Positions 22,742 to 34,898 of a stretch of 64,000 nt of DNA are shown here, piece after piece. The position numbers were made by a program, and so were the translations under genes. The first letter of the stretch is position 1. Each line of letters begins with the position of its first letter. The notes beneath the pieces are model-generated. The model was not told the origin of the DNA, searched no databases, and was given only the letters and a program-made list of their open reading frames with translations. Source of the DNA: Cryptococcus deneoformans JEC21 (Eukaryota > Basidiomycota > Tremellomycetes > Tremellales > Cryptococcaceae); NCBI RefSeq assembly GCF_000091045.1, contig NC_006685.1, forward strand, positions 1,767,201 through 1,831,200, read 5' to 3'.

Positions 22742-25700
22742 ATGAGCAACTACGAAAGGCATTGCGCCGCATGTCTTAAGTCCCATGGCGCAAAAATTCT
22801 ACTGCAACAGGATCCGTCTGGTTTCTGGGCTTGTCCTCGGTGCGGGCTTGTCGATGAAAGCACTACCTCTGCCAGAGCTCTTGTCGACTTCAACGAACAT
22901 GGAATTCAAGTAGACGATGATGTTAGGGAAACCAAGAATCCCAGATGGAGTGACTGGAGGGAAGCGAAGTTCGAGGTCAGTTTCTGCTCCCAACGATGAC
23001 GGTCGGTAACTGACTGTCGAATATTTTTGTATGTGCATACAGGAACACGTCAACGACCTTTTAAATCTCTATCTAGGAATGCCAGATGTTCGTACTGGCA
23101 TCCTTGGGCTTTCAGGGGAGAGTATTCGTACGACTAGCAGAAAGTGGTTGGACCGTATTCTCGAAGCGGAGCGAATGTACTATCAGCAAAAGCTTGGACA
23201 TCGAAAGGCTGGCCCAAAGACTAAATTCAGGGTTTTGATAGCGATCAAGATGGCTCTGGATGAAAGTGCTTTAATTGTCATCAACAATAGATTAAAATCG
23301 GAAGGGTTAAGTATGAAGACAAGGGAATTCTCTGGGTCTGCGAGAGGCGATGAAAGGTTGCCCATTTTGAGCATTCCACAAATTTCTGTATGTTTCTCAC
23401 CCTGATCTACGAATGGTCGGCTCACATAATGTGGACCTACAGGAAAGAGTCAGTAAATACCCTGTTGGAAGTTTTGGTCATATCGATCATGAGAGCTACC
23501 TCCTCGTACTCTATCGCCGCTTCACCCGGCTTTTACGCAATACCCCTACACCTCTTGAAGCCACTCTCATGTACACCTCTGAGATCCTGCAGCGTCTTCG
23601 AAACATCATGGATACACCTCATGCGGAAAGGGGCCCCCTTTTTCTGACCAAGCCTCAGGTAGGAAAGACCCACCGTGAGTGGGGAGAAGAGGAATTTCAA
23701 TTCTTTGAAAACCTGGATTGGGCGAAAATTCTTCCCCAGGCCTTCCATCTATACCAACTTCAAGAATGCGTCTGTCTTTGGGGTGCTCGTTCGTCTCCGA
23801 ATGTGGCTATAGCTTTGACTTTATGGGCCATTCAAGCTGTGAAAAAAGAGATCGTCCCTTCCTTCTCCCTCCTAATGGAAGAATTGGCAGCTCCTTACGG
23901 CCAACAGAAATGGGTAGCTCAAGAGCGTTTCAAGGAAATGCGTAACCTTTTGGTTGCCTGGTCAACCTCTATCATAGACGCTGGCCTAACATTCCCTCTC
24001 CTTCCTCTTCCCCCTAAAGGTGTTATTGGGGATGGTGTAGCAGGTTATGGCAGTGATCATCGCAGAGGAATCCCAGAAATGGACATGGCCGTCGCCGTTC
24101 TTCCGATCCTATCTGATAATTGGCGCCGTATACTCAAAGCCCGTTTCAGGACGAGGCGCGATATTATGCCGCTGAGCGATGAGGTGTATCTAGCGCGCAA
24201 AATGTTTGTTTTGCGGTGTGAGGCATATGCCACTTTGCTCAATCCGAAGGATAATATACCTCCTCATCTACGGGCACCTGCTCAAGGGCGCGGCGCAGGA
24301 AGAGCGAACCCGGCTATTAAAAAGTTCAAGGCGTATGCAGAGCAAGCGCGAAAGGAAATTGACACTTTTGAGCCGCTTATTCGAGTTCGCATAGACCCCA
24401 TTGTTGGATCACTTGAGACACCGGACAATGCCCACTCGCCGAACCCTCAAGGCATCGCTAATCAACGGGAGCAATCATTGTCAGTACAGGCTCTCTCAGT
24501 TGAGAGTGCTAACTCGCGGGACGGAGAAGTAAACGAAGATCAGTTTACAACTCTGATAGAGCCTTCTCCTTCGAAAAGCGGAGATGTTCAGCGTGCGATT
24601 GCATCCCCTATAAATGAGCTTGAAATGGAAAGAGATCAACCTGCACCCCAAACGGATGATCGATCCACAACCCTTGCTCTAGCAACCTCACGCCAATCCA
24701 TTCCTGCCTCTCGCGGTCAGTCTGTCAGCTCCAGTTCCTCCGCCACAGGACGGCTGCAGCGTGTTTACCCTGCACCACTTCTCCGTCCTTCTCCGCCACC
24801 TAATATATATACTGCTTCTCCTACTCCTCTCATCAAAGTCCCTGATCCTCGAACCGCTTCGTCTCGTATGCCGTTCTCACTGGCAGATTCATCAGCGAGA
24901 CAAAACAATCAAACCGATGCGTCTGATGACGCTCATGTTGGCATACTAATCCGAGAGCGAGATGAGTATATCAAATTCCGATATTCTACGTACTTAGAAA
25001 CAGGCCATGTGGTCAGCCCGGCCTGCGAAGCTTTCATGTGGCAATGGTTGCATCGACAGGTTGACAATCACTCTATGCCGACTATTATAACAGCCGAATA
25101 CCTTTCATCTATTGGGATCAAGGGCGATCCTAGACAAATTGATTTAGGACTATGGATAGAGTCTAAGAAGGGCGTTTGGTCCCCTGTTGAGTGCCTTCTT
25201 CGAGCTGGCATCAAGCCCAATGAAATCCCTCAACAACATGTGCCCCACTCTCTACTCCACCTTAAATTCCTTTTAAATAATTATCTCGAATATCAATCGG
25301 GGACGGGGGTGTTAGCCCCTGTTGGCGAAGGAATTGACGATGATCAGCTGGAAGAGGAATTGGACCTATTATTCGATAAAGATGGGGGTGATTCTTTTGG
25401 AACTATCTTCCTGAGCCCGTCAGAGGTCGAAAAGAGGAAAAAAGAGTACAAAAAGATGGGAATATTTGACGATGAGGAAGATATGGATGCTTGGCGAAGT
25501 GGTCACGTCATGAGGTCGGTGCAAGCAACAAGTTACCTCGAAGGACAGGAGGAAGAGCAGTCCACGGACGAAGATTACTTTGCCCCAATCCCCATCCCCT
25601 CCCCCTCCCGCTCGGGGTCACCTCGACTACATTCTCCGGTACATGAAGTAGAAGATCAGCGCCATGTTGTTCGACAAGACATTGAACGTATCAGGTCAGC

Positions 25701-25989
25701 CGCGACACGTAAGAACAAAGACGAACTTGAAGCGCTGTTGAAATCCCTAGGAGAAGGCGAAGACTTGGATGCAGAGGCAGAGAAGTATGAGGCATTGCTG
25801 GGGGGGATCGTTGTCAACGAGGCCGATATGGGTCTAGGGTTTGATGAAGAGGACGAGCATGATGAAGAGGATGATTGGGGGAAGAAAAAGGGGAAAGGGA
25901 AGGGGAAAGACGTATCTAATACGGCTAGTAAGAGAAAAAAGTTAGATGACGAAAAGAGCAGGAAGGATAAGAAGCGCAAGACAGCTTGA
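22742..25989 (+). CDS. Divergent TFIIB-like protein (zinc ribbon plus cyclin-like region)
   Basis: Predicted exons: 22742-22975, 23043-23387, 23443-25989 (1041 aa). The N terminus is a TFIIB-type zinc ribbon with Cys8, Cys11, Cys31 and Cys34 (CAAC, then WACPRCGLVDES). Residues about 85-420 are helical and could be the paired cyclin folds of a TFIIB-family factor. Residues about 430-560 are Ser/Pro-rich and probably disordered. A conserved-looking block follows at about 575-700 (DEYIKFRYSTYLETGHVVSP). The C terminus is acidic then strongly basic (KKKGKGKGK), a likely nuclear-localisation signal. Possible relatives are Rrn7/TAF1B (Pol I) or Brf1 (Pol III); I cannot decide between them, and a lineage-specific factor is also possible. 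Confidence 0.7.
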
Positions 25990-26647
25990 GGAAAAAGTTT
26001 GTCTAATCTATTCGAAGCAGGGCAGAGGGTTAAAATCAAGAGATTATAATTGATTACTGTACTGATTGCCTTGAAAACAAGCATGATGTATGTTAGGGTG
26101 AAGCAGACACGAGAGTCACTCTGACCGCTGATTCATTCGTACGTGAGGTAACTCCGGAATATCATTTGTAAGACGAGTCATGGCGGTTTGGTACTCAGAA
26201 GAACTGTGGTCTATGACAAGACATCGCTTTCAACACCTGAAATTCCTGCTGATGTCCACCCATATATTGAGAACGACCTAGAATGATCTGCTAAAATGTC
26301 TTATTCTTACCATCAACATCTCGTCAGTCATCAAAGGGATTAGTGAACGTCAGTATGCAGGGATCTTTTAAGAAACGTTGACTGGATAAGATGGAAGTAA
26401 GAGCGAGTTACGAAATGTTGTCAGCATATACCTTCCAGTCCTCTACCAGTCAATGTCTCATTATCGCATCCGCACGTTCACACTTCCGTAAAGTCTGATC
26501 CATCCATCTGCCAAATACCAGTGTGCCACAATGCCCTTGCTGTGTTCGTTTGGGTGTGCTGTGTAACATGTCTCATGACCGAGTGAGAATGAAAAGAAAA
26601 AGAGACGAGAGCTGCAAAAATCCCTAGCATAGGAATAATCCCAACGT
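25990..26647. other. Convergent 3' intergenic region
   Basis: This 658-bp stretch lies between the stop codons of the TFIIB-like gene (+) and RPS19 (-), long for a convergent gap here. It contains no co-linear coding exons or tRNA. I looked for C/D-box snoRNA motifs and found no convincing pair. Confidence 0.45.
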
Positions 26648-27497
<850 letters not shown>

Positions 27498-27560
<63 letters not shown>

Positions 27561-27561
27561 T

Positions 27562-27593
<32 letters not shown>

Positions 27594-27882
27594 CAGTAAA
27601 CGGGATTTCGGCGTTATGAAGCAGGTATAGATGAGGTGCCGAAGCGTGGCGCTCGTTTGGCGAGAATGGAAGTGGAGGGGCGTCGGCGATAAGAGACAGT
27701 AAATGGGCCGACATGTTCGACCAGTCGAAAGCCAGTTGACGTAATATGTGGTGATTTGCTTCCGATGAGCAGGCGTGGGAATCGAAGTAAAACGGAGGTC
27801 CCCGTCGGTGGAGGTGGGAAGATTTCTTTGCCTCTTCGTTGCTCGTCGTTGTTGACAAGTTATCCATACAATTATAACAAAA
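27498..27882. promoter_or_regulatory. Shared divergent promoter region, RPS19 / MRD1
   Basis: This 385-bp stretch separates the divergent start codons of a ribosomal-protein gene and a pre-rRNA processing gene. A GATGAG (PAC-core-like) lies near 27764 on the plus strand. I found no AAAATTTT (RRPE) next to it. Open frames here look non-coding. Confidence 0.5.
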
Positions 27883-29544
27883 ATGTAAGCTCTACAGACC
27901 GCCAGTAACTAAAACTGACATGTACCAGGTCACGCCTCATATTCCTTAACCTTCCCTCGACGCTCAACCCTGACACCTTTCGGAAGACCCTCCTCTCCCC
28001 TGCTACCCTCAAATCAACGACAATTACCGATACAAAACTTGTTCCAAAGAGACGATTTGCTTTTGTTGGCTACAAGGACGCAGAAGAAGCCCAGAAAGTT
28101 AAAGAATGGTTTGATGGGACGTATGCGTTTGGTGGTGGAAAAGTCAAGGTGGACTTTGTAAAGGATGAACCACTCAAGACTGGGGATAAGCTAAATAGAG
28201 GCGAAAAGAGCAAAGAGAAGCGTTCAAAGGAGGGCAGGGATAATGTTCAAGAGAAGCAGGAGCCAAACAAGAGACTTCAGGAGTTTATGAGTGTTATGAA
28301 GGGCGTTGATCCGGCAATGGCTTCGCCTGAAGCGTCTACCTCTACTGCCGAGGGTACCAAGAAGGAGAAGAGCGTAAAAGGAAAGGAGAAGTCGGAAGAG
28401 CCAGAGGAAGCTGAGGCAGACGATGACGATGCTGCATGGCTTCGACGACGTCAGGCTGCTCTTGAAGGCGAACCATCTGTAAGTTACAGCTATTGTCTTC
28501 TTGCATTTTTAGAATAACCTGACGATTAAAAATTAGACTCCTCAGCTATCCGCAGATGAACAACTCATCCTCTCCACCAGCCGTCTTTTCGTACGAAATC
28601 TCGCATTTATTACAACCTCCGAATCTCTCTCATCACATTTCTCGACTTATGGGCGTATAGACGAGTGTCACCTCCCCGTCTCTCAAACGACTGGTGAACC
28701 GCTCGGTACAGCCTTCCTTCAGTTCCACAACGCCGAAGACGCACTTGCGGCGTATAAAGCTTTGGATAAAACGATTTTTCAAGGTAGGCTGTTGCATGTC
28801 TTGCCTGGAAGGGCAAAGCCGGGACAGGAAGGTGCTGCCGCAGGAAGCGGGGTGGTAGATGGTAAAGTGCTGGGCAAGAGGGACGAGGGAAGAGGCGAAG
28901 TCAAAAGCAAAGTGGATGCGAAGAGGAAACAAGAGAGTGCCAAGGGTGTCAACTGGGCTTCGTTGTACATGAACGTGAGTGTCCTCTTGTTGTTACATGG
29001 ATTATTTTTGACAGACTTGATTTTAGAGTGACGCCGTTGCCGCCTCTGTTGCCGACCGGATGGGTATCTCCAAATCCGAGCTTCTGAACGCCGACTCTGG
29101 CAACTCTGCCGTAAAACTCGCTCTTGCCGAAACCACCGTGATTGAAGAAACCAAGAAATACTTTGAAGAGGCCGGTATCGTGCTTGAATCCCTCCAACCC
29201 CGTGTCCCCCGTTCTCAAACGACCATCCTCGTGAAAAACATTCCTTACGGCACTTCTATTCAAAGCTTGACCGACCTTTTTGCCCCGCACGGTAAACTTA
29301 CGCGGGTACTCTTGCCGCCTGCCGGTACTTTGGGTGTGGTCGAGTTTGAGAATCATATGGACGCTGGCAGAGCTTTCAAAGCGCTCGCATACCGCCGTCT
29401 GGGAAACGCAGTGCTCTATCTCGAAAAAGGTCCTGTCGGCATGTTCAAATCTGAAACCGCTCCTGGCGTTGGACCCATAAGCACGGAACAAAAGAGAGAA
29501 GAAGAAGCCAAAGCCCTTGCTGAAAAGGTGGAATCCCTTCCGGA

Positions 29545-29580
<36 letters not shown>

Positions 29581-29740
29581 TTTCCTCAAGGGTCTCAACT
29601 TTACCACAACCACCCCTCATCTCCAGACTGTACTCTCTCATATTCCCGGTTTCTCTTTCGCGCGTGTACAGATGAAGCCAGATCCCAAACGACCTGGGGA
29701 AAAGCTCTCAATGGGTTATGGGTTTGTCGGTTTTAAGACC

Positions 29741-29778
<38 letters not shown>

Positions 29779-29917
29779 ATTTGAAATTGATGGGAAGAGT
29801 TTAGAAGTTAAGTTTGCTCAACGAGGTGCAGAGGATGATCGGGAGACGAAAAAGGGTGGTGACGCTGAAGGTGGCAAGACGAAAAGTACCAAGGTGCTCG
29901 TCAAGAACTTACCGTTC

Positions 29918-29970
<53 letters not shown>

Positions 29971-30163
29971 GTCCCTTCGTCTCCCCCGAAAAGCTGTCCC
30001 CACCTCGACCGGTGCCCAGTCCACAAGAGGTTTTGCGTTTTTGGAGTTTACCACCCACACGGAAGCCGCGCGAGCGATGGAGGCGCTCAAGCATACGCAT
30101 TTGTTAGGACGACATTTGGTTTTGCAGTGGGCGAATGAGGGGGAGGAAGTGGATATCAAGGGG

Positions 30164-30203
<40 letters not shown>

Positions 30204-30280
30204 ATGGAGGGGATAGGAAGAGGAGGAAGTTGGATTTCAAGGGGGGTAAAGAGGATGAGATGGATGGTTTGGAGGTGTAA
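27883..30280 (+). CDS. MRD1: Mrd1, multiple-RRM pre-rRNA processing factor
   Basis: Predicted exons: 27883-27884, 27929-28478, 28537-28974, 29027-30280 (747 aa). Only AT of the start codon is in exon 1; the G comes from exon 2, giving MSRLIFLNLPSTLNPDTFRK. Five RRMs are visible at about residues 3-80, 195-275, 395-465, 512-590 and 616-700 (for example SRLFVRNLAFITT, TTILVKNIPYGTS, STLFLKGLNFTTT, TKVLVKNLPFEATKKD), with the highly charged linker after RRM1 that is typical of Mrd1. Mrd1 is an essential nucleolar protein binding U3 and pre-18S rRNA in the small-subunit processome. The order and number of RRMs support Mrd1 over other RRM proteins. Confidence 0.92.
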
Positions 30281-30447
30281 AACTCGCTGGACTGTTCGTT
30301 TGTATCTTTTGACCTTATGCCGGTCTAATGCATGCTATGATTAAAATGCAGATTGATTATAATTTATGGATTGCTACAGAGATCTCTAATATCTTTTAAT
30401 ATGATTACACCTTGGCCTGCCTAATCGTACAGCAAATCGAGATCGTC

Positions 30448-30651
30448 TTATCGACCCTCGGGGTGACTAGAGGTGTTCAGAGGCGATTCACTACCCTTTT
30501 CGCCTTGCTTTCCGGCGGGTCTTGACTCTTCGGGGTTGGCAGGAGATTTGCGAGTGTAGTCTTTTCCAGTCTGGAACATTCAAATCATGTCAGTTTTGAC
30601 TACACGATTTATTCAAGGAAGAATCTTACCTCTTGCTCAACTCCTTTGGCG

Positions 30652-30709
<58 letters not shown>

Positions 30710-30770
30710 GCTACATAACACGAATCACTCAGTATATGTTTATGGCTCTTTCACTTGGGACAAAACACTC

Positions 30771-30814
<44 letters not shown>

Positions 30815-31063
30815 TTCCCTCTTGTTCTCTGCATATCCCCTCTTCTGTATACCGACGGATCGATAATATGATGAGGAAGGATCGTAACCGCGCACGCTCA
30901 AGTTGGAGATTGTTCGGGTTCGAAGTCGAGGAGGTGCAGCGGTGGAGAACTTGGCAGAAGTGGAGGGGATGGTGGCGAGTTCAATCGCTTGCGGGCCGGG
31001 GGTAGGGGGAATGATGGGAGTGTGGAGAAGAAGTTTAAATGTGCGCTTCGCGGAGAGGAACAT
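30448..31063 (-). CDS. Small predicted mitochondrial protein, function unknown
   Basis: Predicted exons, complement: 30773-31063, 30630-30710, 30448-30570 (164 aa). The N terminus is rich in Arg, Ser, Leu and Thr and lacks acidic residues for about 60 positions (MFLSAKRTFKLLLHTPIIPP), as in mitochondrial presequences. The rest is hydrophilic (PSDVSHSNAAFNKDANPETA, then KGVEQETGKDYTRKS) with no transmembrane segment or known domain. I do not recognise the family. Phases fit at both introns. A bZIP/CRE-like element lies about 150 bp upstream. Convergent with MRD1 (167 bp). Confidence 0.7.
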
Positions 31064-31832
31064 GGTTGCGTGTTGTGTGGGTTTGTATTACAGTACGGGT
31101 TGTGATAACGTTGAGAAGACAGGGGATTGAGGAATATCAAGCTTATATAGCGATCTGAAAAGGATCCTTTTATGGAGGATGATGGAGCCATGGAGCCGAC
31201 GGACGTAGCCTAGGTATGACGTCATTACGTCATTTTTTATTAATTCGCTTAATCATCATTAAAGGGGCCTCGGCGCTCGGCGGCCGCAGCTCGGACATCG
31301 CCGCAAGTTCGCGCTGTTCATTCATCATCCATCAACATTCATCATCGTCCGCCCTCCGTCGGTCTTCGTCTTCCCCTTCGATGGTACTATTACTTTCTTC
31401 TGCCGCTCTACTCCTATTTATCGTATATATACCTCTCTATCTCTGGATAAATAAAAAGGACCCATACCTACCGCTTCTCTTATCTCTATGTCCTGCTTTC
31501 AATGGGCCGTCCACCAATTTGCGTGATGATGTCTTTGCTTCCCAGTACGACCACAGTTGATTTGTCCAACATTCAGGCAGGAAGACATTCGCTACTTTTC
31601 AATTGTAGTCTACGATCCAATCATTTACAATGATCAGAAGCTAACTTGGTTGATAAAGTGGCTACCGATATATAATGGACAAAGGAACTGACTGTTTGGG
31701 GGGGAAAAAACATCACGATTCGGGCGATACGACGCAAGCAAAAAAAGGAAGAGTAATAAGGGAACGACATGTGTATTCAGAGACCCAAAGCGAAACCAAA
31801 AAATTAAACACTTTAATGCCTACTTTACTTTT
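31064..31832. other. Upstream region of the small mitochondrial gene; SFH1 3' region
   Basis: This 769-bp stretch lies between two minus-strand genes. The part near 31064-31300 should be the promoter of the mitochondrial protein gene and holds a CRE-like pair. The part near 31600-31832 should be the SFH1 3' UTR. No coding sequence was recognised. Confidence 0.5.
31217..31232. promoter_or_regulatory. Paired bZIP/CRE-like sites
   Basis: The sequence TGACGTCATTACGTCA contains a perfect palindromic CRE (31217-31224) followed at once by TTACGTCA, the ATF/CREB half-site variant (31225-31232). It lies 154 bp upstream of the small mitochondrial gene's start codon. Fungal bZIP factors of the Atf1/CREB type bind such sites; the factor here is unknown. 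Confidence 0.6.
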
Positions 31833-33843
31833 TCACCTTCTTCTCTTCAAAGGCGCTCCAGCTCTATTATTCCTCCTTACCTCCCTCGTTCTCTCCATAT
31901 CCCTCTTCTCCATCTCCTCCATCGTCAACTCTACCAAAACCGGCCCAAACTCTTCTCGCTCCCACCAATCCCTCCAAACACCTACCAACGCTTTCGCTCC
32001 CCCTTTTTGGTTCACATTCACCCTCGGCTGTGCTGTTCCCTTTTCCCACTTGGCTTGTTCGACAGGGTGTGTAGCTGCAAAAAGGTCGAGATCGAGCGCG
32101 TCACGTTTATGTTTCAAGAGTTCTTCGGTGATGGCACATGTGATGGCAGGGATGGCTTCGCCGGTGAGGCCGAGTTCGGTGCAGTAATGTTTGGCGAAAA
32201 GGGATGGTGGAAGGGGAGAAGAAAGGTCCCATTCGATGCGGTCGCGCAGGAGGTAAGAGTAGATTTGGACGTCAAGCTGATGGCATGTTTTAGTTCTTCC
32301 ATTGAGGTAGTGGAAGATATGATGAGAAGTAAACTCACGTTGACGATGATACGGCAATCGGGCTCTGCCCAATTTCGCTCCTTGTCGTCTTTTTCTTCCC
32401 TCTCCCTCTTCCTCTTTCTCGATCTCTCCTTGTCCTCTTTCTCATCTTGCCCTTGTTCTTGCTCTTGCTCCTCTTCCACTTGTCGTTCCTTGGATTCATC
32501 ATCTCCACCTTTTATCCCATCTCCATTTTCAACTGCATCATCCATGACTCCCTCAACCTCTTCATCACTCCAGACTACATCATTCTCCGTCACCTCTTCA
32601 TTCGTTACATCAATTTCCGCCGCATTCTGATTCTCCTCAATCTGTTTTTCAATTAAATCTTGGATTCTTTGCGCATAAGGCGAGATTGGGATCCCGATAT
32701 CTTCGCAAAAGATGATTGAGAATTGGTAAGGAGTGATGAACGGTTCGTTCAGATTCCATAGGAAACGATCTCGGATTTTCAGTCCTTGTTGATCGGGATG
32801 GGTAGATTGGACGTCAAAATCGATGGTTATGGGGATAAGCATCTCGGGCCGTTCGGCTTCTTTTTGCAATTCATCTTCTGACCTGTTGAAAAGAGAAAAA
32901 GAAAAACAGGTTCTTGTCAACCACGATTCCTGAGTATTTCTCCTGGGAGAAAAGGGACGCACTTGTAAACATGCTTGGTCACACCTGCAACCTGGCTCCT
33001 CACCCTATCTCCAGGGGTCCTATCGCCCAACCACGTCCATCCCCTATCCAATTCCTCCATTTTCCGTCTCAATTTCCCCGCCCTCATGGCCGCTTGATGT
33101 TCAAGCCCACCCACAACTAACGGCGCCGCGCTTTCCTTCCGACTCCCTCCTCCGGCAGCGCGCCTTCGCCGTGAACCGTAATCTACATCATCCGGATCAG
33201 AAGCCGCTTCCCCAAAATCATCCTCCTCTTCCGAAAAATCTTCATCATCTGACGCCTTTTCGGCATAGTTCACCACCCTTCCCCTTCTACTTGATCCGAG
33301 TCCTGCCCCAGTTGCTGCTGAAGCGGCCGTCATGCGTCTAGAGGAGGGAAAGGGAGCGGGCGAGTCGAATCGCGGGGTGCTCGTTCCACTGCCTGAAAAT
33401 CTACCATATCCTGGCGTACTGACGCCCCCGCCAAAAGGCATCTCCCTATCCAACTCTGCCAAGAACGCTTTCCTCTCCTTTGGCCCGCCCGATACGCGCT
33501 CAGGTTGTATCAGCCCGGTCACTCCGGTCCTCAACCTTGACGGATAAGTCGTGTAAAGCGCTTGGGTAGTGGGTTGAGTAGACAGCGATGGGTCAGTTGT
33601 CTTTTGGCCTGGTGGAGGGAGGAAGAAGGGACATGGTCCGGGAGGGTATGTCTGAGGATGTTGGTATACGGCTGCTTGATGGGAGAGGACTGGCACTGGG
33701 GCCGGAGATGGAGCTGGGCGTGTCGAGGTATAAGAAGTCCGGTTTGTGTAGGAGTTTTGGATGGACGGGGTGGATACCCGTGTACGCGTTGGGTACGCCA
33801 TTTCGTAGACGGGAGAGATGGAGAAAAAGACGAAAGATGCCAT
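31833..33843 (-). CDS. SFH1: SNF5/SMARCB1-type chromatin remodeller subunit, Sfh1-like
   Basis: Predicted exons, complement: 32963-33843, 32339-32882, 31833-32276 (622 aa, or 608 aa if the second ATG at 33801, MAYPTRTRVST, is used). The N terminus is Pro/Ser-rich, followed by an acidic stretch (EKASDDEDFSEEEDDFGE). The two SNF5 repeats are IPITIDFDVQSTHPDQQGLKIRDRFLWNLNEP and, after an insertion, CRIIVNLDVQIYSYLLRDRIEWDLSSP. Between them is a charged insertion of about 75 residues rich in Glu, Gln, Lys and Arg, unusual because the repeats are normally closer. A GATA-type zinc finger is absent, as in Sfh1. The family is a core subunit of RSC or SWI/SNF in the nucleus; Sfh1 versus Snf5 is not certain. 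Confidence 0.87.
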
Positions 33844-34076
33844 AGATGTGCTTGAACCGAGAGCAATTGTCGATTACCCTGATTACGTGGGGGCTTAATT
33901 AAAATACAGGTATGTTTGTTAGCGGGTGGAGTTATTGAGAATCTCCGTGTTACATAAGCTTTCCCGGCTCATTCCAATCATCCATCCGTCTCCGCCGTCG
34001 GCTTCGTCCTCAGCTTCTTGCTTTATAGACGAACTCGCTGTCGATTTCACTACTCTTTCACTATCGCCTATACAAC
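33844..34076. promoter_or_regulatory. Shared divergent promoter region, SFH1 / riboflavin synthase
   Basis: 233 bp separate the divergent starts. No TATA box was recognised. Confidence 0.5.
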
Positions 34077-34859
34077 ATGTTTACAGGTCTCGTAAGCCCA
34101 TATCACTCTCATATTATTCACGTAAATGCTCATCTCCTCCGCAGATAGAACATACATCTACCATCTCCGCCATCTCCCCTTCCACCTCCACCTCCGGCTT
34201 CACACTTACTCTCTCCTCCTCTGCGCCCATTCTTACAGACTGTCATATCGGCGATTCCATCTGTGTCAATGGCGCCTGCCTTACCGTCACTGAGTTCGAC
34301 TCTGATTCTTTCCAGGTTGGGCTCGCACCCGAGACGCTGAGGCGCACGAATTTGGGGCAAGTAAAAGTGGGTGACAAGGTTAATTGTGAGAGGGCGATGG
34401 CTGGGCATACGAGGTTTGGTGGGCATATGGTTCAGGTGAGTAACCCATTCCTTTTACTTTCAATGGGAATGGAACAGCTGAACAGAACGCGGGGGAGTAT
34501 AGGGCCATGTAGACGGTACAGCGACCATCATCTCGAAAATCCCCGATGGTGACTCTATCCGGTACACTTTCCAACTCCCCGCCACCACCACGCTTCTCCC
34601 ATTCATCATCGAAAAGGGGTACATCACCATCGACGGTGCGTCACTCACCATCACCCACGTCAACGACGCCCAACGGTCTTTTGGTATCATGCTCATCGCG
34701 CATAGTCAAGCAAAGTTGACGTTGACAGACAAGAAAGAAGGGGATACGGTCAATATCGAAGTGGATTGTGTGGGCAAGTATGTTTTGGGAAGTGTGGAGA
34801 GAATAGAGGGGATTGTGGAGAAGATCGTGGAGAGAAAGTTGAAGGAAAAAGGATTATAA
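34077..34859 (+). CDS. RIB5: Riboflavin synthase (alpha chain)
   Basis: Predicted exons: 34077-34091, 34145-34435, 34503-34859 (220 aa). It starts MFTGLIEHTSTI and contains two lumazine-binding barrels: GDSICVNGACLTVTEF, ETLRRTNLGQ and MAGHTRFGGHMVQGHVDGTA in the first, IDGASLTITHV and EGDTVNIEVDCVGKYV in the second. It converts two molecules of 6,7-dimethyl-8-ribityllumazine to riboflavin and a pyrimidine, the last step of vitamin B2 synthesis, in the cytosol. Length is normal. The first exon has only five codons. The stop codon is 39 bp from that of the convergent NCS2 gene. Confidence 0.96.
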
Positions 34860-34898
34860 AATTACTTTTATGCAGGTAGATCCATGCAAACACATCTG

